Source of the DNA: DAOTXL01 sp034434895
Lineage (GTDB): Bacteria; Chloroflexota; Anaerolineae; JAAYZQ01
Length of the DNA: 5,312 bases
Assembly (NCBI GenBank): GCA_034434895.1
Contig: DAOTYI010000239.1
Location: 1 to 5,312 of the forward strand
Direction: 5' to 3'
This document shows positions 1-5,123 of the stretch, piece after piece (position 1 is the first letter of the stretch; every line of letters starts with the position of its first letter). The position numbers and the translations under genes were made by a program. Under the pieces are notes generated by a model. That model ran no database searches and was not told the DNA's origin. It worked only from the letters and a program-made list of their open reading frames with translations.

Positions 1-49
1 TGGCGACTTGTCAGATGGGAATCCGACAATGAGCGCGCACCTGGAATCC

Positions 50-85
50 ATCCGTTTCTATCCGCTTATCCGTTTTTATCCGCTG
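50..85. repeat. Two 18-bp ATCCG-type direct repeats
   Basis: Two adjacent 18-bp copies (50-67 and 68-85) differ at two positions. Each contains two ATCCG cores, so the core recurs four times at alternating 10- and 8-bp spacing. A related ATCCGTG repeat lies near the other end of the window. The segment has no credible ORF and looks like dispersed intergenic repeat DNA downstream of the PIN remnant. Confidence 0.6.
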
Positions 86-123
86 CTGGAACCAACAACC
101 CGGTAAACAAATACCCCGGCAGG

Positions 124-194
124 TTTACTACAAAGACACCAGGACACGAAGAATGACCGGGAAATCTTGGTGCCTTCGCGTCTTGGTGGTGAAA
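124..194. repeat. Imperfect inverted repeat (dispersed hairpin element)
   Basis: The left arm (124-151) and right arm (166-194) are imperfect reverse complements around a 14-nt loop. Both arms carry the AAGAC/CACCA-type core (ACAAAGACACC on the left, CTTGGTGGTGAAA on the right). It lies 19 bp beyond the stop of the PIN remnant. Neither side has a U-run after the stem, so it resembles a small non-coding dispersed repeat more than a terminator. Similar 'accacaaagacac' elements are, from memory, frequent between genes in environmental bacterial genomes; copy number here cannot be judged. Confidence 0.55.
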
Positions 195-213
195 ATGCCA
201 TCCATTGAGTCTT

Positions 214-631
214 TCAAGGTTTGAGCAGACGCATGAACCCAGCTTGCTCGAAATGATGGTCTGTGGTAAGGGCTTCGATGATACCGCGCTCTTGCATCAC
301 GACAAAACTGGCGGCATCCACCAGCGACCACTCCTTATCAGGCCTTGACTTCAACAAGGCCCAGGCGGCTGCATCCAGTGCAGAGTCCAAATGGACAATT
401 TCGACGTATGGGGTTGTTTTGATAGCGTCTATGTAACGGAACTGTTGGTCGGGACACATGTAGCGGACTGGTGAAAAGTGAGGTTAGCTCGACAAGAACA
501 TAGTTGGTAGTGACCAGCCGTTGTCCCTGTTATTTCCACCGACGCAACAGAGCTGAGGCTTGAGCGTGTTGTGGTTCGGTGCGGACAAACAGGACTGCCC
601 ACCCGGCCGTGTCTATAAAAATCTCATCCAT
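214..631 (-). pseudogene. PIN-domain toxin (VapC-like), broken
   Basis: The family is an RNase that cuts RNA with a cluster of acidic residues and is neutralised by a co-encoded antitoxin. The reading frame starts at 631 with MDEIFIDTAGWAVLF, a typical PIN start with the first Asp at residue 7. It meets a TAA at codon 34 (532-530). The same frame resumes with TTNYVLVELTS, which carries the conserved Glu. Near 445-455 the reading frame shifts by +1 (one extra or two missing bases), and the C-terminal half (SLVDAASFVVMQERG, then TTDHHFEQAGF) continues to the stop at 214 with both late Asp residues. All four acidic positions survive but are split over two lesions. The start overlaps the antitoxin stop by 8 bp, the usual toxin-antitoxin layout. 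Two sequencing errors are possible but less likely than decay. Confidence 0.82.
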
Positions 632-878
632 CTTGTAGCTCCTTTGCCAGAGCTTGTCCGATATAATCATCGTGGTGCTCTGCCACATCGGTCACCTTGC
701 ATTCAAGGGTGCCGATCAGGGCCTCCAGCGGGTCTTCCTCAGCAGTCTGTGCCCGTTTGACAGCTTCGTACAGCCATTCCATCACAATCTGGGCCGGCTT
801 TACCCCTTTGGTCTCCGCCTGCACCTCAATAACCTCATAGGTTTTTTCGGGTATCTTCAGGGTAATTGTGTGCTCCAT
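624..878 (-). CDS. Antitoxin-like protein of a PIN toxin pair
   Basis: The product is 84 residues and probably the antitoxin (VapB-like role) for the adjoining PIN gene: it would bind the toxin and the shared promoter. Its N-terminus (MEHTITLKIPEKTYEVIEVQ) has the alternating beta-strand then helix look of a ribbon-helix-helix or CopG-like DNA-binding part. The acidic C-terminal half (DPLEALIGTLE, then DVAEHHDDYIGQAL) fits a toxin-binding tail. The start at 878 is chosen because AAGGAGG (890-884) lies 5 nt upstream and because a longer start at 917 would fall inside the promoter. The stop overlaps the PIN start as ATGGATGA. The gene is intact although its toxin is broken. The family assignment rests on pattern and context, not a named match. 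Confidence 0.75.
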   Translation of the reverse strand: MEHTITLKIPEKTYEVIEVQAETKGVKPAQIVMEWLYEAVKRAQTAEEDPLEALIGTLECKVTDVAEHHDDYIGQALAKELQDG

Positions 879-904
879 TATTGCCTCCTTCAGTCTGCTC
901 ATGC

Positions 905-930
905 ATTTTATCACCATTCCACCTTGTCAA
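905..930 (-). promoter_or_regulatory. Antitoxin/PIN operon promoter
   Basis: On the minus strand a perfect TTGACA (930-925) is followed 14 bp later by TAAAAT (910-905), preceded by TG to form an extended -10 (TGATAAAAT). The spacer is shorter than the usual 17 bp, so the extended -10 may do most of the work. Transcription would begin near 898, giving a leader of about 20 nt that contains the Shine-Dalgarno sequence AAGGAGG. Confidence 0.55.
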
Positions 931-947
931 CCGCTTTCCCTGAGGCT

Positions 948-1062
948 GGGGTAGAGCCTTCAGGCGGCCTCCAGCTAAAGCCTCGACTCCTCCGAGAAGG
1001 GAGTAGAGCCTTTAGGCAGTCAGGCGACTTTCAGGCCATTTCTGGCTAAAGCTGCGACTCCT
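948..1062. repeat. Two copies of an imperfect hairpin repeat
   Basis: Unit 1 (948-991) and unit 2 (999-1062) both open with GTAGAGCCTTYAGGC and close with CTAAAGC, then CGACTCCT. Within a unit the two ends are imperfect reverse complements of each other, so each copy could fold into a hairpin. Unit 2 is longer by about 20 bp in the loop. The pair lies upstream of the antitoxin promoter in a 332-bp stretch without a gene. The remainder of that stretch (1063-1153) shows nothing I can name. Confidence 0.6.
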
Positions 1063-1153
1063 GTCGGGAGAGAAAGCGGCAATGTCATCATTCTCGTAAA
1101 CTTGACGACCAGAGGCCGGCCAGGTTCGGCGGCAACGCATCCGCCTCATGAAC

Positions 1154-1187
1154 AAAATGCCAGGCACCGACCCATGCCTGGCATTTT
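1154..1187 (-). terminator. Rho-independent terminator after the Yip1 gene
   Basis: A perfect 13-bp stem (AAAATGCCAGGCA at 1154-1166 paired with TGCCTGGCATTTT at 1175-1187) encloses an 8-nt loop. It begins 23 bp past the Yip1 stop. The stem ends in TTTT on either strand, so it could act in both directions, although no plus-strand gene is seen here. Confidence 0.82.
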
Positions 1188-1210
1188 ATGACCAACAGGG
1201 CTGTCAGCGA

Positions 1211-1768
1211 CTACCTGCTCAACCCTCCGGCCAGGGCCATCCCTCCGCCAGCCACCAGCCCAATGGCAAAGGTGATGACAAAGGCGATCACCCAACTGAT
1301 CACGACGGTGATCACCGCCTTGCCGGTGTCGAACTCCATCGCCTCGCGGATGGCAATCACGCCGGCGATCAGAGCCCAGATCGCGCCGGCCAGAGCGGCG
1401 ATCCAGCCCAGGCAGGGGATAATTCCCAGGATACCCAGCAGCCGGGGAGCACTGGCGTAGCCCAACACCCGCATCATCTCCGGAATGTCGGTCCTGCCCT
1501 GGAACAGCAAGGTACCCACAAAATAGGTCAGGACTGCCCAACCGATCCAGCCGATCAGGATGTTGACGATCCAGGTCACGAACAGGTTAAGGATGGCCGA
1601 GCCAACCTCAGCCTCGTTGAGGATCAGGCCGATGGCTCCGCCAATGGCCGCCAACAGGGTGACCACAATGACAATGATCGCCGCCTGGCCCATCGCCCCC
1701 TGATCTTCGGCGACCTCGCGGAAAACCGATGCATCCAGGCGAAAAACACGTAGAATTCGATTGACCAT
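1211..1768 (-). CDS. Yip1-family integral membrane protein
   Basis: The product is 185 residues with a short N-terminal stretch (MVNRILRVFRLDASVFREV) typical of bacterial Yip1-domain proteins, followed by about five hydrophobic segments (roughly 28-50, 58-88, 108-123, 124-142 and 150-178). The family, named after a eukaryotic Golgi protein, has no firmly known role in bacteria; it acts in the cytoplasmic membrane. A Pro-Cys-Leu-Gly turn (residues 118-121) and the charged loop REAMEFDTGKA between the last helices fit the family. The ATG at 1768 is supported by AAAGGAG (1782-1776). The gene has its own promoter (1918-1946), a long leader holding a heptamer array, and a hairpin terminator, so it appears to be a single-gene unit. 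The length fits the family and no damage is seen. Confidence 0.8.
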   Translation of the reverse strand: MVNRILRVFRLDASVFREVAEDQGAMGQAAIIVIVVTLLAAIGGAIGLILNEAEVGSAILNLFVTWIVNILIGWIGWAVLTYFVGTLLFQGRTDIPEMMRVLGYASAPRLLGILGIIPCLGWIAALAGAIWALIAGVIAIREAMEFDTGKAVITVVISWVIAFVITFAIGLVAGGGMALAGGLSR

Positions 1769-1783
1769 GATTATTCTCCTTTC

Positions 1784-1852
1784 TCAAAAATCATAAATCG
1801 TAAATCGTAAATCGTAAATCGTAAATCGTAAATCGCAAATCGTAAATCGCAC
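1784..1852 (-). CDS. Possible 22-residue leader peptide made of heptamer repeats
   Basis: A GTG at 1852 directly follows a very strong Shine-Dalgarno sequence and opens a frame that reads through the whole heptamer array to a TGA at 1784-1786, just before the Yip1 ribosome binding site. Because three heptamers equal seven codons, the peptide repeats the unit TIYDLRF. The stop-to-start gap to Yip1 is 15 nt, close enough for translational coupling. The spacing between GGAGG and GTG is only 3 nt, shorter than ideal, and a repeat-derived frame can be open by chance, so this is a candidate only. Confidence 0.28.
   Translation of the reverse strand: MRFTICDLRFTIYDLRFTIYDF
1788..1850. repeat. Heptamer tandem array, AAATCGT x9
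   Basis: Nine head-to-tail 7-bp units run without gaps. Units 2-6 and 8 are AAATCGT, units 7 and 9 are AAATCGC, and the first is AAATCAT. On the sense strand of the Yip1 gene it reads as ACGATTT repeats inside the transcribed leader. The heptamer has no stop codon in the leader-peptide frame. Confidence 0.95.
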
Positions 1853-1865
1853 TCACCTCCTTTCT
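1853..1865 (-). promoter_or_regulatory. Extended Shine-Dalgarno in the Yip1 leader
   Basis: The minus strand reads AGAAAGGAGGTGA, fully complementary to the usual 3' end of bacterial 16S rRNA over 13 nt. It sits upstream of the heptamer array, not directly before the Yip1 ATG, which has its own weaker site (AAAGGAG). Either it serves the candidate leader peptide or it is an older ribosome site pushed away from its gene when the repeat expanded. Confidence 0.6.
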
Positions 1866-1917
1866 GACAACCCCGGCCTCCATTCACCAACCTCCGACCA
1901 GGGGGGAATTGGATTTT

Positions 1918-1946
1918 ATCATACCACACCTCGGTCGAATCTGCAA
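1918..1946 (-). promoter_or_regulatory. Yip1 gene promoter
   Basis: The minus strand has TTGCAG (1946-1941, a weak -35), a 17-bp spacer, then TATGAT (1923-1918) preceded by TGG, an extended -10. Transcription would start near 1911 and leave a leader of about 140 nt. The promoter begins only 25 bp past the murA stop, so read-through from murA is also possible. Confidence 0.6.
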
Positions 1947-1970
1947 ATCGGCCCTCGCCCCCCCTGGCTG

Positions 1971-3245
1971 CTACACCCGTTCGATCCGCGCCCCCAACGC
2001 CTGCAACTTGGTCTCAATCTGCTCGTAGCCCCGGTCAATCTGACCGATATTGTGGATGACGCTTTGCCCCCGCGCGCACAGGGCGGCGATCAGCAGCGCC
2101 ATCCCGGCCCGGATGTCGGGGCTGTGCAGGATTTCACCGTGCAATGGTGACGGACCGACAACCACAGCCCGGTGGGGATCGCACAGGATGATGCGCGCCC
2201 CCATAGCGATCAGGCGGTCCACAAAGTAAAGGCGACTGTCATACATCTTTTCGTGGATGAGCACCGTCCCCCGCGCCTGGGTGGCCACCACCAGAGCAAT
2301 GCTCATCAGGTCGGTGGGAAAGCCAGGCCAGGGGGCATCGTCCACCTTGGGCACAGCTCCCCCCAGGTCATCTACGATGACCAGCGGCTGGTCTGCCGGC
2401 ACCAGGATATCCTGCCCCTGCACTTCAAAGCACACCCCCAGCCGCCGGAATACCGTGCGCACCATGCCCAGGTGTTCAGGGGCAGCATTCTTGATCAGGA
2501 TTTCACCGCCGGTCACCGCTGCCAGGCCGATAAAGCTGCCCACCTCCATAAAGTCAGGGCCGATGGTACACTCGCCACCGCCCAGGCCCTGGCCCCCCTG
2601 GATGCGCAACACATTGGAGCCGATGCCCTCGATCTGCGCCCCCAGGCTGTTGAGAAAGTGGCACAGCTCCTGGACGTGGGGCTCCGAAGCGGCGTTGCGG
2701 ATGATCGTCTGTCCCTGCGCCAGACAGGCGGCCATGATCGCATTCTCGGTGCCGGTCACGCTGGCCTCATCCAGCCAGATGTCGGCCCCCTGCAGGCGCC
2801 TGGCCCGCACTTCCAGCCGGTCGTTCTGTTCGACCTCGGCCCCCAGCGCGCCCAGGGCCAGCAGGTGGGTGTCCATGCGCCGCCGACCGATCCGGTCGCC
2901 GCCGGGCAGGGTGAGGAGGACGCGGCCTGTCCGGGCCAGCATCGGTCCCAGCAGGGTCAACGAACCCCGAAGCCGGCCAAACAGTTCGGGGTCAGGACAG
3001 GTAGAGACCAGGCGGGTGGCATGGAGTGTGACGGTGTGGTTGTCGTGCCGCCGGACGGTCACTCCCAACCTCTCCAGCAGCTCAAGCATGGTCCGCACAT
3101 CGCCAATGTTGGGCAGATTGCGCACGGTGACCGGCCTGTCGGTCAGCAGGGTCGCGGCCAGGATCGGCAGGGCGGCGTTTTTGTTGCCGCTGGGCACCAC
3201 CGTGCCCCTGAGCGGAATCCCCCCTTCGATGACAAACTTTTCCAT
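1971..3245 (-). CDS. murA: UDP-N-acetylglucosamine 1-carboxyvinyltransferase (MurA), Asp variant
   Basis: MurA transfers enolpyruvate from phosphoenolpyruvate to UDP-GlcNAc in the cytoplasm, the first committed step of peptidoglycan synthesis. The product is 424 residues, the normal length. Family marks in order: SGNKNA with Lys22 and Asn23; RGSLTLLGPMLAR; the active-site loop LPGGDRIGRR; ASVTGTENAIMAA; WPGFPTDLM with the catalytic Asp at 312; DIRAG (Arg379) and IDRGYEQIE (Arg405). The loop residue that is Cys115 in the E. coli enzyme is Asp117 here (codon GAC, 2897-2895). That change is known in Mycobacterium, Chlamydia and Borrelia and makes the enzyme insensitive to fosfomycin. The ATG at 3245 is preferred because GGAGGG (3256-3251) lies 5 nt upstream; an upstream in-frame TTG at 3260 would place this site inside the gene. 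It is probably the last gene of the operon. Confidence 0.96.
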   Translation of the reverse strand: MEKFVIEGGIPLRGTVVPSGNKNAALPILAATLLTDRPVTVRNLPNIGDVRTMLELLERLGVTVRRHDNHTVTLHATRLVSTCPDPELFGRLRGSLTLLGPMLARTGRVLLTLPGGDRIGRRRMDTHLLALGALGAEVEQNDRLEVRARRLQGADIWLDEASVTGTENAIMAACLAQGQTIIRNAASEPHVQELCHFLNSLGAQIEGIGSNVLRIQGGQGLGGGECTIGPDFMEVGSFIGLAAVTGGEILIKNAAPEHLGMVRTVFRRLGVCFEVQGQDILVPADQPLVIVDDLGGAVPKVDDAPWPGFPTDLMSIALVVATQARGTVLIHEKMYDSRLYFVDRLIAMGARIILCDPHRAVVVGPSPLHGEILHSPDIRAGMALLIAALCARGQSVIHNIGQIDRGYEQIETKLQALGARIERV

Positions 3246-3261
3246 TGATTCCCTCCGCAAG

Positions 3262-3286
3262 CAGTAGTCAGTAGTCAGTAGTCAGT
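3262..3286. repeat. Heptamer array CAGTAGT x3.6 before murA
   Basis: Three full units and four further bases lie 16 bp upstream of the murA start, directly behind its ribosome binding site. The whole 25 bp is the exact reverse complement of 3749-3773, so this array and the one at 3730-3771 face each other across the four-helix-bundle gene. Confidence 0.93.
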
Positions 3287-3327
3287 CGAGGCCAGGGGAT
3301 AGGGGTGAGGTCGAATCGAACATGGTC

Positions 3328-3355
3328 GAGTCAGCAGGCAGCAGACAGTCGTCAG
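3328..3355. repeat. Degenerate heptamer array at the end of the four-helix-bundle gene
   Basis: Four consecutive 7-bp blocks all end in CAG (GAGTCAG, CAGGCAG, CAGACAG, TCGTCAG). Two are one mismatch from TAGTCAG, the phase-matched unit of the neighbouring array. It looks like a decayed copy of the same repeat. The stop codon of the four-helix-bundle gene (3354-3352) lies in its last unit. Confidence 0.5.
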
Positions 3356-3717
3356 GCTTGCGGTCTACAGCCAAGGCTTTTGATCAGACCGACGATCATA
3401 GCGGCGATTTCGTCTACCTCTCGATTGAGAGGGCCTACCTGGGCATCGGTACAGTACCCGAGACGACGGCCGATTTCAAGAGCGGTCATGGTCTCGTAGC
3501 ACGAACGAAGCGATATACGAAGGAAGCGGTTAAATTCTGCGTCAGATCCGCTACCTGCTCCCTCTGAGAGGTTCAAGGGAATTGAAACTACTGCCCGTCG
3601 CAACTGGCTGGTCAACCCAAATTGTTCCTCGGATGGAAACGATTTTGTAAGGCGGTACACCCCGGTCACCAGATCCATCGCCCGCTGCCATACCTTCAAC
3701 TCACGGAACTTGTGCAT
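3352..3717 (-). CDS. Four-helix-bundle protein, 23S rRNA intervening-sequence type
   Basis: The product is 121 residues, the usual length of the family first noted inside intervening sequences of 23S rRNA (PF05635/TIGR02436), related to the Avd protein of diversity-generating retroelements. Its biochemical role is not established. Diagnostic parts: FRELKVWQRAMDLV at residues 4-17 (helix 1), SQLRRAVVSIPLNLSEGAG near 37-55, FNRFLRISLRSCYE near 62-75, and a last helix rich in Ile and Leu. The ATG at 3717 follows AAGGAGG (3728-3722) by 4 nt. No rRNA is present here, so this is a free-standing copy. It is bracketed by inverted heptamer arrays and looks lower in GC than murA, which could mean insertion into an older operon. 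It starts 36 bp after the preceding gene and ends 106 bp before murA. Confidence 0.9.
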   Translation of the reverse strand: MHKFRELKVWQRAMDLVTGVYRLTKSFPSEEQFGLTSQLRRAVVSIPLNLSEGAGSGSDAEFNRFLRISLRSCYETMTALEIGRRLGYCTDAQVGPLNREVDEIAAMIVGLIKSLGCRPQA

Positions 3718-3729
3718 CCCCCCTCCTTC

Positions 3730-3771
3730 TGACTACTGACTTCTGACTACTGACTACTGACTACTGACTAC
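3730..3771. repeat. Heptamer array TGACTAC x6
   Basis: Six contiguous units (one TGACTTC variant, the rest TGACTAC) plus a partial copy fill the gap between the coiled-coil gene and the four-helix-bundle gene. The array abuts the Shine-Dalgarno sequence of the latter, and the stop codon of the former lies within it. Confidence 0.95.
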
Positions 3772-4284
3772 TGATTCTATGAAATTCAACCCCTCCCGGA
3801 GCCAATCGGCCACCTCCGGCTCGGCCAGGACGGCGGCGTCCGCAATGCGCGCGCGGATGGCAGGCCAGTCAGGCTCCAGGGTATAAAGATAGTGTTGCGG
3901 CCCGACCTCCTCTATCTCCACAGCAGCCAGCCGGTTCTTGACCAGCAGGTCAATCGCAGCGGTCAGAATCTCCTCGTCGCGGGGCAGGGCCGGATCGAAG
4001 CGCAACCCGACGCCGGTCAGGCTCCGTCCTGCCAGATAGATGGCTGCCGTGTGGATGGCCAGGGCCTCGATCTGAGATTCCAGTTGCGCCCGTTCCTGCT
4101 CCAGGCGGGCAATCGCCTCGTTCAGCCGGGTTAATTGTGACTGCCAACGGTTGGCCTGACGTTCCAGCAGGCGCTGCCCCCAGTCAACACCGAACAGGCG
4201 GTCCATCAACCCCAGAAACAGGCTCAGCAGCCGGAGAAACAGCAGTTGTGCCCGATCCCAGAAGGTCAAAGAGGGTGAGCTCAT
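3754..4284 (-). CDS. Hypothetical coiled-coil protein, coupled to the SAM hydrolase gene
   Basis: I do not recognise this 176-residue protein. Residues 8-33 are strongly hydrophobic with scattered charges (FWDRAQLLFLRLLSLFLGLM), suggesting a membrane-associated or amphipathic helix. Residues 38-76 (RLLERQANRWQSQLTRLNEA, then ARLEQERAQLESQIEAL) form a likely coiled coil. The rest (about 80-168) is a small mixed domain with helix-strand content (EEILTAAIDLLVKNRLAAVEI, then HYLYTLEPDWPAIRARI) that could be winged-helix-like, a weak guess. The ATG overlaps the SAM hydrolase stop as ATGA, with GAGGG (4295-4291) 6 nt upstream, so the two are translationally coupled. The last six residues (SVVSSQ) and the TAG are read from the heptamer array, so the natural C-terminus may have been replaced. 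Confidence 0.8.
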   Translation of the reverse strand: MSSPSLTFWDRAQLLFLRLLSLFLGLMDRLFGVDWGQRLLERQANRWQSQLTRLNEAIARLEQERAQLESQIEALAIHTAAIYLAGRSLTGVGLRFDPALPRDEEILTAAIDLLVKNRLAAVEIEEVGPQHYLYTLEPDWPAIRARIADAAVLAEPEVADWLREGLNFIESVVSSQ

Positions 4285-5078
4285 GGCAGTCCCTCGACGC
4301 AGACCGGATCGCCGACCGCCATGCCCAGCCGGGCCGCAGCACTCCCCTCCCGCACGGCAATCTCCAGGTAGCCACTGCTGCCCACATAGGCCACCAACTC
4401 CCCGACCGCCACATCGGAGAAGGTCCGCTTCAACCCAACAATCCGCTCCCCACCTGCCAGCACGCTGATTTGGTCATTGGTCATTGGATATTGGATATTG
4501 GTCATTGGATATTGGATATTGGTGATCAGGTTGCCGAACCGGTCCACATGGAGGATCGTGCCGCGCCACGAACCGTCGGGCTGAGGCTCAGGATAGAGGC
4601 CCGGCAGGGTGATCAGCTCGGACACCGGCAGTGGTTCACCCAGATCGCGGGGGTCCACGCCGCAGGCCAGATGGGCTGCTGCCGGCGCAAAGATGTCCCG
4701 GCCATGGAAAGTGGCACTGGCCTGGGCTGTCTCTGTCAGGTGGATGGCCAGGTGGGGCGGGTCGTGGGCCAGCGCCAGGCTCAATACGCCGTTATCGGGA
4801 GCGACATAGAGCGCCCGCGCCGTCTGCACGACGATTGGCCGTCGCCGGCTGCCCACACCCGGGTCCACCACTACCAGATGCACCGTGCCCGGCGGAAAGT
4901 AGGGCGCGGCTGTATGCAGCACATAGGCTGCCTGCCGTACCGCCTGCGGGCAGAGATCGTGGGCAATGTCCACCAGCGTCGCTTCCGGGCAGATGCCCAG
5001 GATGACGCCCTTCATCGTGCCCACATAGCCATCGGCCTGGCCAAAATCGGTGGTCAGGGTAATGACCGGTCGTGCCAT
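4281..5078 (-). CDS. S-adenosyl-L-methionine hydroxide adenosyltransferase (SAM hydrolase family)
   Basis: The family (PF01887, formerly DUF62) uses an activated water to split SAM into adenosine and methionine, and is related to the fluorinase and chlorinase. The product is 265 residues, a normal length. It opens with PVITLTTDFGQADGYVGTMKG, and the Asp-Arg-His triad of the hydrolases is visible: Asp72 and Arg79 in VVDPGVGSRRR, and His125 in ATFHGRDIF. The C-terminal domain has FGNLITNI and VGSSGYLEIAV. Residues 185-203 are read from a heptamer array and contain NIQYPMT twice, filling the loop after FGNLITNI. The ATG at 5078 is chosen over one at 5096: AGGGGAG (5090-5084) fits it, and the 5096 codon overlaps the -10 box. 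It is the first gene of the apparent operon. The physiological role of this family is unclear. Confidence 0.92.
   Translation of the reverse strand: MARPVITLTTDFGQADGYVGTMKGVILGICPEATLVDIAHDLCPQAVRQAAYVLHTAAPYFPPGTVHLVVVDPGVGSRRRPIVVQTARALYVAPDNGVLSLALAHDPPHLAIHLTETAQASATFHGRDIFAPAAAHLACGVDPRDLGEPLPVSELITLPGLYPEPQPDGSWRGTILHVDRFGNLITNIQYPMTNIQYPMTNDQISVLAGGERIVGLKRTFSDVAVGELVAYVGSSGYLEIAVREGSAAARLGMAVGDPVCVEGLP
4470..4525. repeat. In-frame heptamer array, TTGGTCA/TTGGATA x8
   Basis: Eight contiguous 7-bp units lie inside the SAM hydrolase gene. Order on the plus strand: TTGGTCA twice, TTGGATA twice, TTGGTCA, TTGGATA twice, TTGGTGA. This gives a 21-bp super-unit repeated exactly (4477-4497 and 4498-4518), which equals seven codons and keeps the frame. 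Confidence 0.95.
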
Positions 5079-5094
5079 AGAAGCTCCCCTGGCC

Positions 5095-5123
5095 ATTGTA
5101 CCTCAGACCAGGCCAGGCGTCAA
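5095..5123 (-). promoter_or_regulatory. Promoter of the SAM hydrolase-murA operon
   Basis: The minus strand has TTGACG (5123-5118), exactly 17 bp, then TACAAT (5100-5095), each five of six to consensus. Transcription would start near 5088, about 10 nt before the ATG at 5078, so the Shine-Dalgarno sequence would be at the very 5' end of the message. No equally good promoter is seen before the next three genes. Confidence 0.72.

Noticed and set aside
124..194. Terminator for the antitoxin/PIN transcript
   Set aside because: The hairpin is imperfect with a long loop and has no U-run after the stem on the minus strand; a dispersed repeat explains it better.
654..1049. Plus-strand ORF of 131 residues across the antitoxin and hairpin repeat
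   Set aside because: It is antisense to the antitoxin gene and promoter, with no ribosome site or known domain.
1148..1753. Plus-strand ORF of 201 residues opposite the Yip1 gene
   Set aside because: Its start lies in the terminator hairpin, and its composition (Gln, Asp, Gly, His rich) is typical of the antisense of a membrane protein.
1788..1850. CRISPR array
   Set aside because: The 7-bp units are contiguous with no spacers, so this and the other arrays are simple tandem repeats.
2172..3267. Two long plus-strand ORFs (358 and 336 residues) opposite murA
   Set aside because: They are antisense to a complete, well-conserved murA. Their translations are rich in Arg, Ser, Gln and His without any domain, as expected for shadows in high-GC DNA.
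3287..3351. Separate murA promoter
   Set aside because: No paired -35 and -10 boxes were found on the minus strand between the four-helix-bundle gene and murA, so read-through from the operon promoter is preferred.
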